Position numbers and translations under genes: made by a program. Shown here piece by piece: positions 38,445 to 50,473 of a stretch of DNA of 64,000 nucleotides. The notes under the pieces are model-generated. The model searched no databases. It was not told where the DNA came from and saw only the letters and a list, made by a program, of their open reading frames with translations. The DNA comes from Luscinia megarhynchos (taxonomy: Eukaryota; Chordata; Aves; Passeriformes; Turdidae), in NCBI GenBank assembly GCA_034336665.1, contig JAPFBE010000002.1, forward strand, positions 34,203,406 through 34,267,405, written 5' to 3'. Each line of letters starts with the position of its first letter. Positions within the stretch are counted from its first letter, which is position 1.

Positions 38445-38651
38445 CTTCCTTGCACTGTGCACTTCTGCTCTGCTCCACTGGGTAAAACGACTGTGAAGTC
38501 CACCAGCCTGTTTATCATGTTCTCCTTCATGCTCACAAGGTTCTGATCAGAAATTACAGCTGTCTCTGCAGGTGACTTGTGCTCACTGTGAATTCTACTT
38601 GCTGCAGAAGGTTGATTTGGTGGAGGGGGAGCACGAGCTTTCATTCTTTTC
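38445..38651 (-). CDS. COBL: COBL exon 2: start Met, KRAP-like motif, start of Cobl domain
   Basis: 207-nt exon on the minus strand. The acceptor is a pyrimidine stretch ending in CAAG before 38,651 and the donor is AG|GTAAGG after 38,445. It carries 66 codons from an ATG at 38,644-38,642, beginning MKARAPPPP, then a variable stretch, then LVDFTVVLPSGAEQKCTVQG. Human COBL has KMKARAPPPP and DVTVVLPSG at the same places. In COBL, Lys/Arg-Ala-Pro (KRAP) motifs bind the SH3 domain of syndapin/PACSIN; this first proline run is KRAP-like. Reading upstream of the ATG is open to the acceptor (K-R), so the human-type upstream exon could add residues; if exon 1 is non-coding, translation starts here, with A at -3. 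The exon ends in phase 2, and its last AG plus T of exon 3 makes Ser. Confidence 0.93.
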
Positions 38652-41600
38652 CTTGAGAAAGAAAGGCAAGAAGAAAATTAATAATTACTTGCAAGAAAAT
38701 CCAAACACATTACTAAGAAATATATGTTCTTTTGGCCATAATCTCAGGTTGTTTAAAAAAGTTCCTTTAATGCAAGTCATTTTTTCTTCATCATTAACCT
38801 TTTCAGTGGAGTTGCACTTTTATATTTATGCCCTCTCTAAAAATACACTAATTTTTTAATGATGCACTCACTCCTACTGTTTGCTTTCCATGCCCCAGGG
38901 GATGAATCAGTTCCATAATTAGGACATGATATAATCGTTTTTCTGTCGAGTATGAAGCGCACTCCTATGAAGTGAGAAACAGAAATGCTGGGTCCAGTCC
39001 AGACCTGACTCAAGAAAGAGTTGTATTTACGTACATGAATGTTTCCTCCAAGTCAGAATGGCAGCAGTGGAAGCAGGGTGAGGTTTCATTCAGCTATATT
39101 TGGGTTCCACAGTCTTACTCTACTTGAAATATTGTCTCTTCCTCTGCTCTAAGTTAGTAGTATTAAATCTGGCTCATGGTACTTCATAGAGAAGCACCAT
39201 GAAAAGGTCAACTGTGAATGATATCACTTCTTACCATGCAACACCAACACTACAGCTCTTTGAAAGCCCCCTGAAAGGAACTCATTCTTCAGTAGCAGGC
39301 TATGCACCATGTGTGATATACAGAAAAGCTGCATCAGCTTGCACCAAACAAGCAGCATACTTTACAGAGATATAAACCCACCACAGACTCGAAGTTTACT
39401 TCTTTGGCAAGCTGCCAGACAGATAAGCAACATATGTGTGCTGTTAAACTTCTGAATAGCTGGCCTCATACCAAACACATGTCTAAGAGGATTAACTCTG
39501 ATGATTAATACTCCAGTGACCTCTTCTGACTAGATTTACGCTTAGTTTAAGTCAGATTTTAGTGTAACAGATGGAAAAAGCAGTAAAATATTTACTCAGA
39601 AATTATTATGGAGGCCTACTGCCTGCATTTTTTAATCTGCTTGTTTTTAGGGTGCATGAAGAGATTATGATTCTTCACACGATTTTTGCCCTGCAAACAA
39701 CATGAACTGAAGTCCAGAAAGGAAGAGTACAGAAAAAGCACTCTAACCCTTAAAAGCCGGAAAAGCTTAGTGGTCACATCAGCCAAGGGCAAAACTGTGT
39801 TTAGGGAGAAAAAAAATAAAAAACTGAACTGAAATACCAAGTCAAACTCTCCTTTAATAAGACATAACCTCTATTCTCACAGATAAAAAAAACTAAACAT
39901 AGGGTTTGGATTACCGCTGTAAGCTCCTGGCAGAAGAAAAAAGTAATACCTTTATCACATTAACAAAAAAACCCCAAACCAAACCAACCAATCAAAGAGG
40001 CAATCCAAACCCTCCCTATTTTGTAATCAGTATCTGCATTTGACCAACAGTATATGTATCTCAAATTGCAAAAAATCTTTACTCTTCCTTGAAAATGCTT
40101 ATTTCAGTGAGATGTCAGCAAGGCAGTGTTAAATCAGCAGTGATGAAGATACTGCCTTTCCCTCCCTGGGTGAATAACAAATAGCTTTCTCTACAGATAC
40201 GCAGGAAGAGTTACTTTCATCAGAAATTTCCTTGAACATTTAGGTTTTTATCCTATATGTACTGAGAGGTGTGAAGACATCAGTCACTAACTTGCAGCTC
40301 CTATGCTCCTCCCCGTCAAGGTGATGATAAGTTCTCTGCATTGACAAGTAATTAACTACCTTGAGTCTCCATTCTCTTAATTTATTTTTCTATTGAAGGA
40401 AAAAAAAAGAAATTTGGATTAATCTTCTGCTCAGATCTCTTTATGTTTAGCTACAGTTGTTATTTGTAAGCAGGTGGTAAGAAACAGGAATTTTTGCATA
40501 CATCCAGATTCATGGCAACACAACCTTACAATCATGAAGTTTAAGAACATCAAATAAATTTACAAATCATGTTATTCTTACCCTACATAATATCAACTAC
40601 ATCAATAGGAGTAGCTAGAGTTTAACTTGTTTCTTAAAACAGACTTTTATTTTTTTGTTTTTAAAGCTTGTTCTATAATGTAGGAGATAATTCCAACACA
40701 GTGCTCCTGACAAAGGGGGTAGAAAGAAAACAAGCAGGCAAGTGTTCTGAGCCTGGCAGACCTAGCTGCAATTATGATTTACCTTTTAAATTCCAGATCT
40801 CACAATGAAGAAAGGTAGAAGAAATAAAGCAATGGTAATAAAATAATCATGAAACTGAAATCAGCTGAAACTGTAGACACTTGAAACTTCAGGGAAGAAG
40901 TGAAGAAAGACTCAGTTTTGAAGCTAGTGAAGCAGCTGGAAATAAATCAGGAATATGCTACACAAGGTGTCTGTCTGCTCCCTGGCAATAACATAAACCT
41001 GCCTGAGGTGTTCTATGGGAACAGACAAACCAGGTCAGACACCTTAATGAGAGTGCGATTTTTATCTTTTTAATCTATTTTTAAAAACTTTTTAAGTACT
41101 CCTCAGCCAATTCTGCAGTCACAGACCTTGTATAAAACTGCTTGAGGCCAGGGGTGAGAGGGGGACAGGGTGTGGAGTGTGTCAGCAAATCAGGCATCAC
41201 ACCAACAAAAGCATCAGCCATACATTGACCAGAGATGTTCACTTTAACTCCATATAACATCCAACAATGAATATTCTTTTTGTCATTATTCAGACAGGGC
41301 CTTTTAGATACTACAATCCTCCTTTTCTTTTGTGCAGAAAGGACAGTGCAGGTCTGTTTCCTTCAGAGACATCAGAGAAAGGAAAAGGGAAAACATTCCC
41401 ACTTCAGTCTCTCTAACCTAGCAACAGTTCAGGTGACCTCATACGAACTTTTCCACAATAGTGACTTACATATTTTCACTGCGCTTGAAATTCCTGGTTT
41501 TCAACATTTTCCAAATGACAGATTTCAAACTATTTCAGTGGAAGCAGATGCCTCTGCAGTTCACATTTGTGGAGTGATATGTGGCACAGATCTGCATTTT

Positions 41601-42647
41601 TCAGCCAACTTTCTGAAACATCTCTGTAGTAGAATGTAGCTCCATGAATCACAGACTGAAATCCACACATCTAACTCTACCTTGCATCTGACATGAGCAG
41701 CTGCTTTTTCTGACAGGCTCCACCAACTGCAGTCAGAAGGTGCCTAGAAGCCTGCTAATACTATTGAATGTGAGTGAGAAAAAGAATTCATCTTTCTCTG
41801 TCAGAGCAACAATGGTTATAAAGGACAACACAAAAGCCCTCTGTACTAAAAGCCTTATTGTTGCCCCACTAAAATAATGCACAAAGAAAGTGAGTGATTT
41901 AAAAGCATGGGAAGCAAGGGTACTTCCCATGCTCTAACCACAACATACTATAAAAGAGTTGCATACCCTTCTTCAGTGTGAGATAAATTCAACCTAAATT
42001 TTAGTTCAACAGCCATCTTCTCTCCACAAACACTTTTAACTGTGCTTACTACTGAGATACCTGTTAAGGCACTGTACCTGCTCCTAGTCTGCAGAAATTA
42101 CAAGTGGGAACTCTTTAGATCTATGATCAAGTTTAACTCGTGGTTACATGAATGCTTCCATCCAGTCCTTGAGACAGAGACAGTGAAAACAAGTAGATGA
42201 TTCTAATACACAAATGTACAGTGGCTTTTACTGAGGCTTGAACAATTTATTCTCACTTAACTGCAAATGGGAAAAAAATGCATATAGTAATGAAATAACT
42301 AGGTAGAAGATATAAATCACCTACCAGCACTGTTCTCAATAGAAGCACCAGGTTTCTCAAGATGGAAAAGGAAAAACAAGGAAACTGACCAGTAAGATCA
42401 GTGTTACTGTAGCTCAGCACAGAAGAAATGCAAGAGAAATGAAGTTTCACCAGATTATGAACTTCAAGACAAGGTAACACAAGCCCTTTGGACCTACAAT
42501 TTATTAATATATAACTACCAAGCTGCAGGATGTAACCTGGACTTTACAATCCCATCCTAGAAAAAAATCATCTATCTTTTGAGCAGCAGTGAGACTTCCA
42601 CGCCCATGGCAAAGCCACTCAGAGATTGCCTTTCTTCAGATAAGGTC

Positions 42648-42649
<2 letters not shown>

Positions 42650-42681
<32 letters not shown>
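42650..42681. repeat. (CA)n microsatellite
   Basis: About 15 perfect AC/CA dinucleotides, 30 bp downstream (minus strand) of the candidate 33-nt exon's donor. On the minus strand it is (TG)n, a class of intronic repeat that can modulate splicing of nearby exons. Confidence 0.95.
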
Positions 42682-42684
<3 letters not shown>

Positions 42685-42717
42685 AAACTGAAAGTGAAAC
42701 AATAAAATGCTACTCAC

Positions 42718-42750
42718 TTCCACCATTCCCAATAAATAATCTTCTCTGCC
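42718..42750 (-). other. Possible 33-nt exon in COBL 5' region
   Basis: Upstream of exon 2 on the minus strand, GCCTTTGTTTTACAG precedes 42,750 and a strong donor, GAA|GTGAGT, follows 42,718. The 33 nt have no stop in any frame. In the phase needed by exon 2 they would read AEKIIYWEWW and complete a Lys codon with exon 2, adding 11 residues before K-R-M-K-A-R. It could equally be a 5' untranslated exon, since translation can start at the exon 2 ATG. Both splice sites are good, but short pseudo-exons are common in introns. Confidence 0.35.
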
Positions 42751-43040
42751 CTGTAAAACAAAGGCAATTTAACAGGTACAGGACAGATTTCATTCCATGT
42801 GTGTCAGCAGGACTTTGGCAAGGGCTCCATAATTCACCAATTCGTAGAATCTGGTCTTTCTAAGATGAGTCTCTCTCTAACCATTCATTTTAAAAAAGCA
42901 AGAACAGCAACAAAAGCACAAACACGCATACACACACACAAACTCCAGGGGAAAAAAATGAAGACCATTTTAAAAAAAAGGGGGAAAAAAACCCCCACCA
43001 AGAAGCCTTAAAAACCCAACCCAACAACAAAACCAGGAAA

Positions 43041-43060
43041 ATCCAATCCAATCCAATCCA
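43041..43060. repeat. (ATCCA)4 microsatellite
   Basis: Four perfect ATCCA copies, followed by AAAAC repeats to about 43,075. Confidence 0.9.
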
Positions 43061-44103
43061 AAACAAAACAAAAACTCAACCATCCCTGATCATAGCAGAA
43101 TTATGGGAAACATTCATTTCTTTATGCACTGGCAAACTAACACGGTCTGGTCAAAAGGCCGTAACAGGTGCAAAGGGTTTTTCCTGTGGCAGTTGTGTAC
43201 ACCCCATTTCATAATTAGGAGAAATGAACCAACATTGCAAGTGTTCAGTGATGAGCAAAATAGAGACACAGCAATCCCTTGGGTGAAAACCAAGAAACAT
43301 GGGAATAAACACTCCTGATTTTCAGGTGATTGGACTCCTATAGCCTTTTGGGGGAAATCTGTGCACATACGCAAGAAAAAAAAAGGAGATAAGTATGGTC
43401 ACTCACTTGGTCCTTTCCCTGGGAACTTGCACAGCAAATTCAGAAGCCCAGCCCTGAGGCACACAGCTCATATTCCAAGCCACCAAGACACAGCAGGGTA
43501 GAAGTCATTCATGCTCAGTGATCTAACTTGTGAAGGAGATATCTTTCAGAGATCATTTAATTTTCATTCTTTGTTTGTTGCTTATGGCAAACCAAAAAAA
43601 ATCCAGATCACTGGCTAGGAAAGAGAGAACCACTATATCAGAAAAAACAGCATGCCAATTTTCCTCTTTGTAAGTAAAATCCCTTCAGCTTCTGATGCAG
43701 CAGGTCAGAAAAATTGCAACACACACAAATGTAAAGGAAATACAAACAGATCAGCAGGAAGATAAAGGCACCTCAGGAATTCTGAAAATGGAAACCAAAA
43801 GTCAAACAAATCTTGGAGAAATTGAGAACAGACACCAGGAGAGCATGACAATGTCCATAACTACGAAAGAGGCATAAATTCATCCAGACAGCCTTATAGC
43901 ATAAACTAGAACTTCATTCCACTTTGCCATCTATAACATCTAAATTAACCAATTAAATTAAAAACAAAACAAAAATATCAGAGAATATTCTCAAGTTTAC
44001 TCTGTCCATCACAGGCTAAATATACCAATTCATTACAATTACATGCAACACAGGTAATGCAAACCTTTAAATGTCTTATACAGTTTACAGATTTAAAATG
44101 CAT

Positions 44104-44127
44104 TACTATTGTAGCTACTATTGTAGC
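44104..44127. repeat. 12-bp perfect tandem duplication
   Basis: TACTATTGTAGC twice in succession. Confidence 0.9.
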
Positions 44128-44674
44128 TACTTGTTTCCAATATTATTTTACAATATTTTGGTAAAACTAATAATATTACACAAATATTATACTTTCCAAA
44201 GAGCTGAAATCTTCAGCAGGTACTAAGATGGAATGAACTAGATCACTAGTGGAGACGGCACAGGCAAAAAATTGGGGTTCTATATTTTATTTTTTAAATA
44301 AGATGCTGCTTTGTTTTAGCAGACTTTACTCTGAATTTCATGGCTACTATAGAATGTAATTATTTTATCCTTTTCTCTTTTCAAATATTTAGTGGAATTT
44401 AATATTATTTGTAAAAGATCATTCTATTTTTAAGGCAGAATCACACTGACAGACACAATGAAAATTATTTCCTTGCAGGCATGATAAAGTCACCCAAAAT
44501 AGACATGAAAAATAATTTGTTTCTGGCAAAGAAATAAAAGTTATTTAATTATATTTTTTATCTTCCATTTGATTCTGCTGATGAGAAACCCTACAGCTTT
44601 ATATACTTTAAAAGTAAAGTTTCTTTGCCAGAAGAAAAGAAAAAGAAAAAAGACCAGAAGCAAATAGAATGAAG

Positions 44675-44715
44675 AGATGAATACATCTTCTACAGATGAA
44701 TACATCTGTAGAAGA
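44675..44715. repeat. 19-bp direct repeat forming a 13-bp hairpin
   Basis: AGATGAATACATCT occurs at 44,675-44,688 and 44,694-44,707. Within it, TCTTCTACAGATG (44,686-44,698) and CATCTGTAGAAGA (44,703-44,715) are perfect reverse complements around an AATA loop. Confidence 0.9.
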
Positions 44716-45194
44716 GGAAGCAGGGATGGAAGTATACGATCATGGTTGCCCAAGGGTGAAGCTAAAGAAAAATAAACAGAAGTCAAGGTGAGATGATGGA
44801 AGTAGTAGGTGAGTTTAGAGGAAGTAGTTCCTAATATCATCTCTCTAATTTCAAACTTTTCACAAACTTAACCAATCAATCATTTAAAAATGTTGGGCTG
44901 CAGTTTCCTGGTCTTGGATGTGTCAGTGAATAATTGTTATAAAATTGTTATAAAAACTCCTGCACTGACACAAGGTAGCTGAACTACTGAGGGCTCACTC
45001 TCTGAGAGGAAGGCCAAATGATTTGTTAGCCTGTGGCTGGTATCCTCAAATAATCGTGTTTTTATACATCATCTACACTTTTGATTAAGAATCATATATA
45101 CCTCTCTTCCAACAAAAGCCTAATTCTCATTCCAGTCACTAAGGCGTTCCCTCAAGATCTGGTACAGAGCAGTTTACATTCCAGCTTCACAACA

Positions 45195-45290
45195 GAGTCA
45201 TTTTTAGGGCTAGAAGAAGCCAGAAGCACTCTAACCTGACCTCCTGCAGCGCATGGGCCACGCAGTGCTCCCCACTGCTACTTTAGAAAG
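45195..45290 (-). mobile_element. Ancient CR1/L3-like 3' fragment
   Basis: Plus-strand GTCATTTTTAGGGCTAGAAG and CTCTAACCTGACCTCCTGCA then GCGCATGGGCCACGCAGTGC resemble the old amniote CR1 tail (a GACCTCCTGCAT...CAGGCCA-type block). It is well diverged from the younger copies in this window. Confidence 0.45.
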
Positions 45291-48200
45291 CCCTCTCAGA
45301 GCGAAACAGGAATGGACTGTACACAGAGAGGGCTTTAAGTGATCAAGGAATAACACTGGAGCCTACCTACAAATGCTTTTACACTTTGTAACCACAGCCA
45401 CGCTAAGGAGCCTAATAGCTCTACCTGTACCAGTTCCCAAAACAAAGCAGAAGATGAGCCCTAAAGAAAATCTTTTAAAAAGCAGCCAAATCCCAAGATT
45501 TGGGTACATGCCCACTGCAGTTAATGAAAACACTGCCTGAATAACACGGTAAGGTCTGTATCACTAATAGCTCTATCATAGGACTTTTGAGATACCACCC
45601 ACACATTCAGTGTGTGGCAAAGACCACACTACGAGCTGGTGCCATGCTGTACACCCTCCACTGGGTTGCACATCAGTAAAGAGGAATGAAATGGGAGAGC
45701 AGTTAACATTATATAATTATTTACCTAATCAGCTGAATCACATGCTGAAGAAAAAACAGAAGTCTTTAGTGGTTAAAGGCAAGAACGCACAGAGAGATTC
45801 TATTTTGGAAAGGTAAAATTCTGCAACCTAAACTACAGCAATATCACATCTCTCGGTCAGAGAGATTAAAACAAACAGTTTTAATTCTTTAGCTTGATAG
45901 ACATGATCCAAACAAAATGCCACCAACAATTCATGCAGGAGGACAGGTTAGAAGCTTCACCTTTAAAAAAAAGAAGTAGTCTGGAAAAGCTAAGTAGAAA
46001 AAAATAAACCACTCTAGGGAGGAATGGTGAAGCCTTGCTCTTTTCACAATCTGCCAGAAGAGAAGCTGCAGATGAACAAAACATGAATGCAGGCAATAAT
46101 TTAGTACTCAAATATGTTTAACCACCATCACCTCAGCTAAAATTGCCTGCCAGTTTCACATTGACCAAAATCAAAAGATTGCTGTTAAACTGACTTTCAG
46201 AGAAAACAGTAATACAGTAGTGCAAAGCATTCAGTGAACAGCCATTCTATCCTATCCTCAGCAGTATTTTTGACTTCTTCCTTCATTATCCACAAATTCA
46301 TAATGTTTTTTCCCCATTTGTCAAGAATTGAGCTATTATTCACATTCCATTCCAAGCAACAATAATATTAAAATAAAGAAAAAATTTCTGGCAAGACAAC
46401 TAATGAGATTTCTCAGTATTATTCATGAAGTTATAGTCAGGTTCAGGTCGGCTAACTGGATTCTTACTAGCCACACTCGCCTGTGGAAAACACTGCCGTG
46501 AGACAAGGCAGGAGTATTTCCAAACAGGCTGGAAGCACTGCTGGCCTTCTGCATGGTGTGGGCAAATGGGCATCCTTCAGATGCACTCACTCTGCTACCT
46601 GTCAGATGAGGTTTTGTGAGGATGCCACAAGTCCATGATGAACTCTCTAGGTCTGGAAAGGTACCTTGCCAGTTCTAATAGGCTTCATAACCACACAATA
46701 GTCTTTATCATGTTTGTTAACAGTGAATCATGACAGCAGTGAGCAGATGATTTGTTTCTAGAGGGTTCAATGACTAAAGGTATGGTTTCTCAAGCCTGAG
46801 GCTATCTCAGAAACACTTGTACTGCACGTTACACCCCCTGAAATGATAGGGGCTGTTCAGATTTCAGTGTGGTTGTCCTTTCTCAATTTCTTATCAACAA
46901 TCACCTTCAATAAAAGTTTATTGGTTAGCAACACTGATTTATAAACTCTCCTGTGGTGACTTGCACTGTCAACTAACAAGCAAATTCCAGGTGCATTTGC
47001 ACTGTATTGTTGAGCAAAGGTATCCCAGACTGTGCTCTATGTTTGTGTCCACAAGCTTTTAACCTCAGTGAGGTTTTTAACCTCACTACCACTTACTGAG
47101 AATCATTCTCTAGAGGCCTGAAGGCCATAGATTAGTACTCCTTGCAGTAAAGGGCTTGCCTTATTCCCACAAAAGATGGAATAGTTTTAAAAGAATCAAG
47201 GAGAAACAATACATATCGTTAATAAAATTCTGATGTGATTTACTATGCTGGCAAATTCCTAAGTTTTACTATATGCTTAGAAGCATATTATAAGTGGAAA
47301 CCACTAGCATATTCCTACCAATGCCTGTTTCAACTGGAAACAGCCTTAAAACAGTGTCCATCTGAGGTGCAGCAGGGGAAGAATTGTTTAGCATGATTAG
47401 CTGCTTAAATAAGTACATGTGTGGTGAACACTAACACCTGTTACTGTGAGCTGAGAGACCATCATCCCTCATTCAGTGACAACAGTCTAGGAGTACACCA
47501 CTGAAGCTCATTTCACCTGTTCACTCTGACACAAACAGCTCCCACAAAAATAGGCAGGCAATGGTCATTAAAGGAGAATTTGCAGAATTACACCTATGGT
47601 ATTCCACCTACCTCCACTCATCTATCTGCAAATGGTGACAAGGTCACACATACTTCAGAAAACCTTAACATACCAAAGAAAAGGGCACAAACAAAAAGTT
47701 AGACCCAAAAGGTCTAGACCCCTTAGACCCAAAATTCTTCTCATAACATTGGAAATGTACTTCTAGGTAGATATTCAATTAATCAATAGCAACTGCCCCA
47801 ATGTCTTTAGAGGCATCAGGCTAGAAGGCATCTGTGCTTCTGAAACCTGGCTAATTTCTTCAGCTACAAGGACCCAGGAAGGAGAGACACAAAACACGGC
47901 AGGCAGGACTACAAAAGCCATATATTTTCCAGCTGCACTGAGCTCTCCTAAAAGGGGAAGCACCTTTGTGCTTCCTCTCTAGTTCACTTGCCCTTGAAGA
48001 AGCACTCATGATCTTACCATGGTTGACCTTACATCAGATATTCTGGGGATCTCTGGGAATGGAAAGCTGTATCCAAATCCAGTACCCACTGATTGCTATA
48101 TATTCAAAAGTCCACAACTGTTGACATACTGGAAGATAAACAAGAAGGCAATTTACTTTGGATTGCCTGATCTAGAAGACAAAAGGCATGAATCTACCCC

Positions 48201-50424
48201 ATTTTTTTTCATCTAATGTTATTCTGTAAATTCCAACTGTAGTAAACTACATGTCATATAAGAAGTCAGCATCTGAACTACAAGGCCAATAAGCTTCTCT
48301 TTAGAGCTAGAAAAAAAAGCCCCAAAAAGATCTAACAATGCATTTTTGTGACATATAGTTTACATTCACTCACAGAGAAATAGAATGAGAGATGCCAGGA
48401 CATTCCTTACCCTCCCTAATCATCTTAATTAGCATTTATAATTCGGTCTTAATACATACTCCATCACACAGCAAGGAATTACATACCACAGTATATTAAA
48501 TGAAGGTTAATGAGGCAGAAATTCAGTGTCAATGAGAAAAAGACATATCCAACTTCAATACAACAGTCTAAACTGTTGTCAGACTGTGTACTTCTGGGAT
48601 GCCTCACGTGTTTTTTACCAGGTAACCTCACACCTTCAGCTGACTTTCTGTGTATTTTTCTGGTGCTGATTTGCTTAATTAAAATTCTTATTACAACCAC
48701 AAGTATTTTGCTTTCATTTTTATGATATTCTCTTTTTTCTAAATGACACAGGAATCAAATACTTCTTGGTTTCAACTAAAATTCAAGTATTTTGGTGTAT
48801 TAAAAGCAAATCATAAATTTAAGTGAGTAACCCCACTCCAGTTCTACTATGGAGGTGAGAGACTGACGTTCATATAGAAACCAGAAAGTCTGACTGAAAA
48901 GAATGCTGCAGATGTTACAATACCAAACAGGAGGACTCTGAAGTGTGATCCTGATTTATCAAGTAAGAAAATAAGTGTTTTAAGGACTATTTTATATGCC
49001 AGCAAATCTCTTTTTTTTTAGTTTGTTTCCACTTAAAAGTCTGTTTAATGTGTCCTGTGGGCATACACGTTACTTAATGTATTTTAAATCTCTCAAAACC
49101 AAAAAGGATACAGACCTCATGCAGTGCAAACTAGAGCACATTATGAAGAAAATCTTGATAAATCAGGCATGTCAACACACCCAGACAGCATTAAATGAGA
49201 GAGAAAGGAGCCAAACACCCTCCCTTTTTATCACACACATTCAAATCAGGAATGATTATTGTGGGAATTTTACTGATGTGTAGCACTGGCTCAGGACACA
49301 GGAAACAGGCAGGAGCCAGGACCACTATGGACTTTCCAGAGTAGAACCAAAGCCTTCTTCTCAGCAGACTGGAAGACACAGGAATGGCACCACATGTTAT
49401 CCATGAGAAAACATCACCAAGAATCTGAAGGCATCAGCTGCTGAGGAGCTTTAAACACTGCTCAAGAGATAACTCAATGGAAACATGCTTCAGGCTGCCC
49501 TGTAAGTACTGATGGGGCATTCAGCAGTGATTGCAAGATTTTGTAGACATGCCTGAGCCAGCTGCACACTCAGCAGAGCCTGCAACACCCACACAGGAAG
49601 AACAGGATATATTAGACTACCTTATAACATGAACTGCCACAGTTACACTAGAAGTGGCAAGAGGCACAAATACTTCAAAGGCAAGCAACAAAAAACCAGT
49701 GATTTAGAGCTGGGCTTTTAACCAAGAGAGAACTTCTATCTCCTTGTCAAAAACAAAGAAACAGCAGCATTAATGACATCCAATTTCCTCCAGGTTCCTT
49801 GTCTTGAACTGCTTTTCATATCAAAAAGGGTGACAAGTCTCACAAGCTCTTTTCAGCTCTGGACCACTTAATGACTATCTCCAGCTCTGGGCCTTATCCT
49901 GCAGCTGTCACCTCACTGGCTCCACGGTGGTTACAAGACCCCTTCTCCCTGCCAGCCACCGACATTCCAGACACTTACAAAAAGCTAGTACATTAGGCTT
50001 TTCTTTCTCTTTTGTCAGTTAAACTGAAACCAAACTAACTGGTGAAAAAACAAATATTTTTTTCAGAAAAAGGCAAAGAGTATAATGAAATAAACTTTTC
50101 ATATTTTTATATAAAATTGTATATATAGCATTGCATGGCCACACAAGCTGTTGGCAGACTCTGCTGAAGTAAGGGTATCTGTCCCATCTGAAAGGCCCCC
50201 CCTGCAAACAGTGGATAAAAACACGAGTTTGGAAATATTTGACTAGAGTTTCCTCCTCACAACTGAAGAAAACCAGAACAAAGATATCCTGGGCTCAGTG
50301 AAGTCAGTAAAACTTTTGCCAGTGATGTTGCAGAAAGCCAAGTTTTCATTCTGGCAGAACCTTAACAGAGCTCAGTTTCACCTCTGTGCTGACAGCCCCA
50401 CTTGCTGGCTCCCCCAGTGAAAAT

Positions 50425-50473
50425 GCACTTTTCAGGTACCAGCAGAACATGGAGCACTTTTCAGGTACCAGCA
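50425..50473. repeat. 20-bp direct repeat, 29-bp period
   Basis: GCACTTTTCAGGTACCAGCA is found at 50,425-50,444 and exactly again at 50,454-50,473; a small tandem duplication. Confidence 0.95.

Larger units (their letters stand above)
21018..38651 (-). other. COBL: COBL gene body, partial (recognised exons)
   Basis: This span runs from the first recognised coding exon (high coordinate) to the last (low coordinate) of COBL. COBL nucleates unbranched actin filaments through C-terminal WH2 domains and shapes dendrites and other actin-rich structures. Only the N-terminal part is here: initiator region, the Cobl ubiquitin-like domain and a basic linker. Exon phases agree at every junction and all splice sites are AG/GT. 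The WH2 exons, and the exon that in human follows the linker, were not found down to position 1, so they lie beyond the left edge. The paralogue COBLL1 shares the Cobl domain, but the exon 2 sequence with MKARAPPPP fits COBL better. Confidence 0.93.

Noticed and set aside
43695..43877. 60-codon ATG frame on the plus strand, hydrophilic
   Set aside because: Short, no recognised motif, no splice or promoter context; fits chance expectation in 64 kb.
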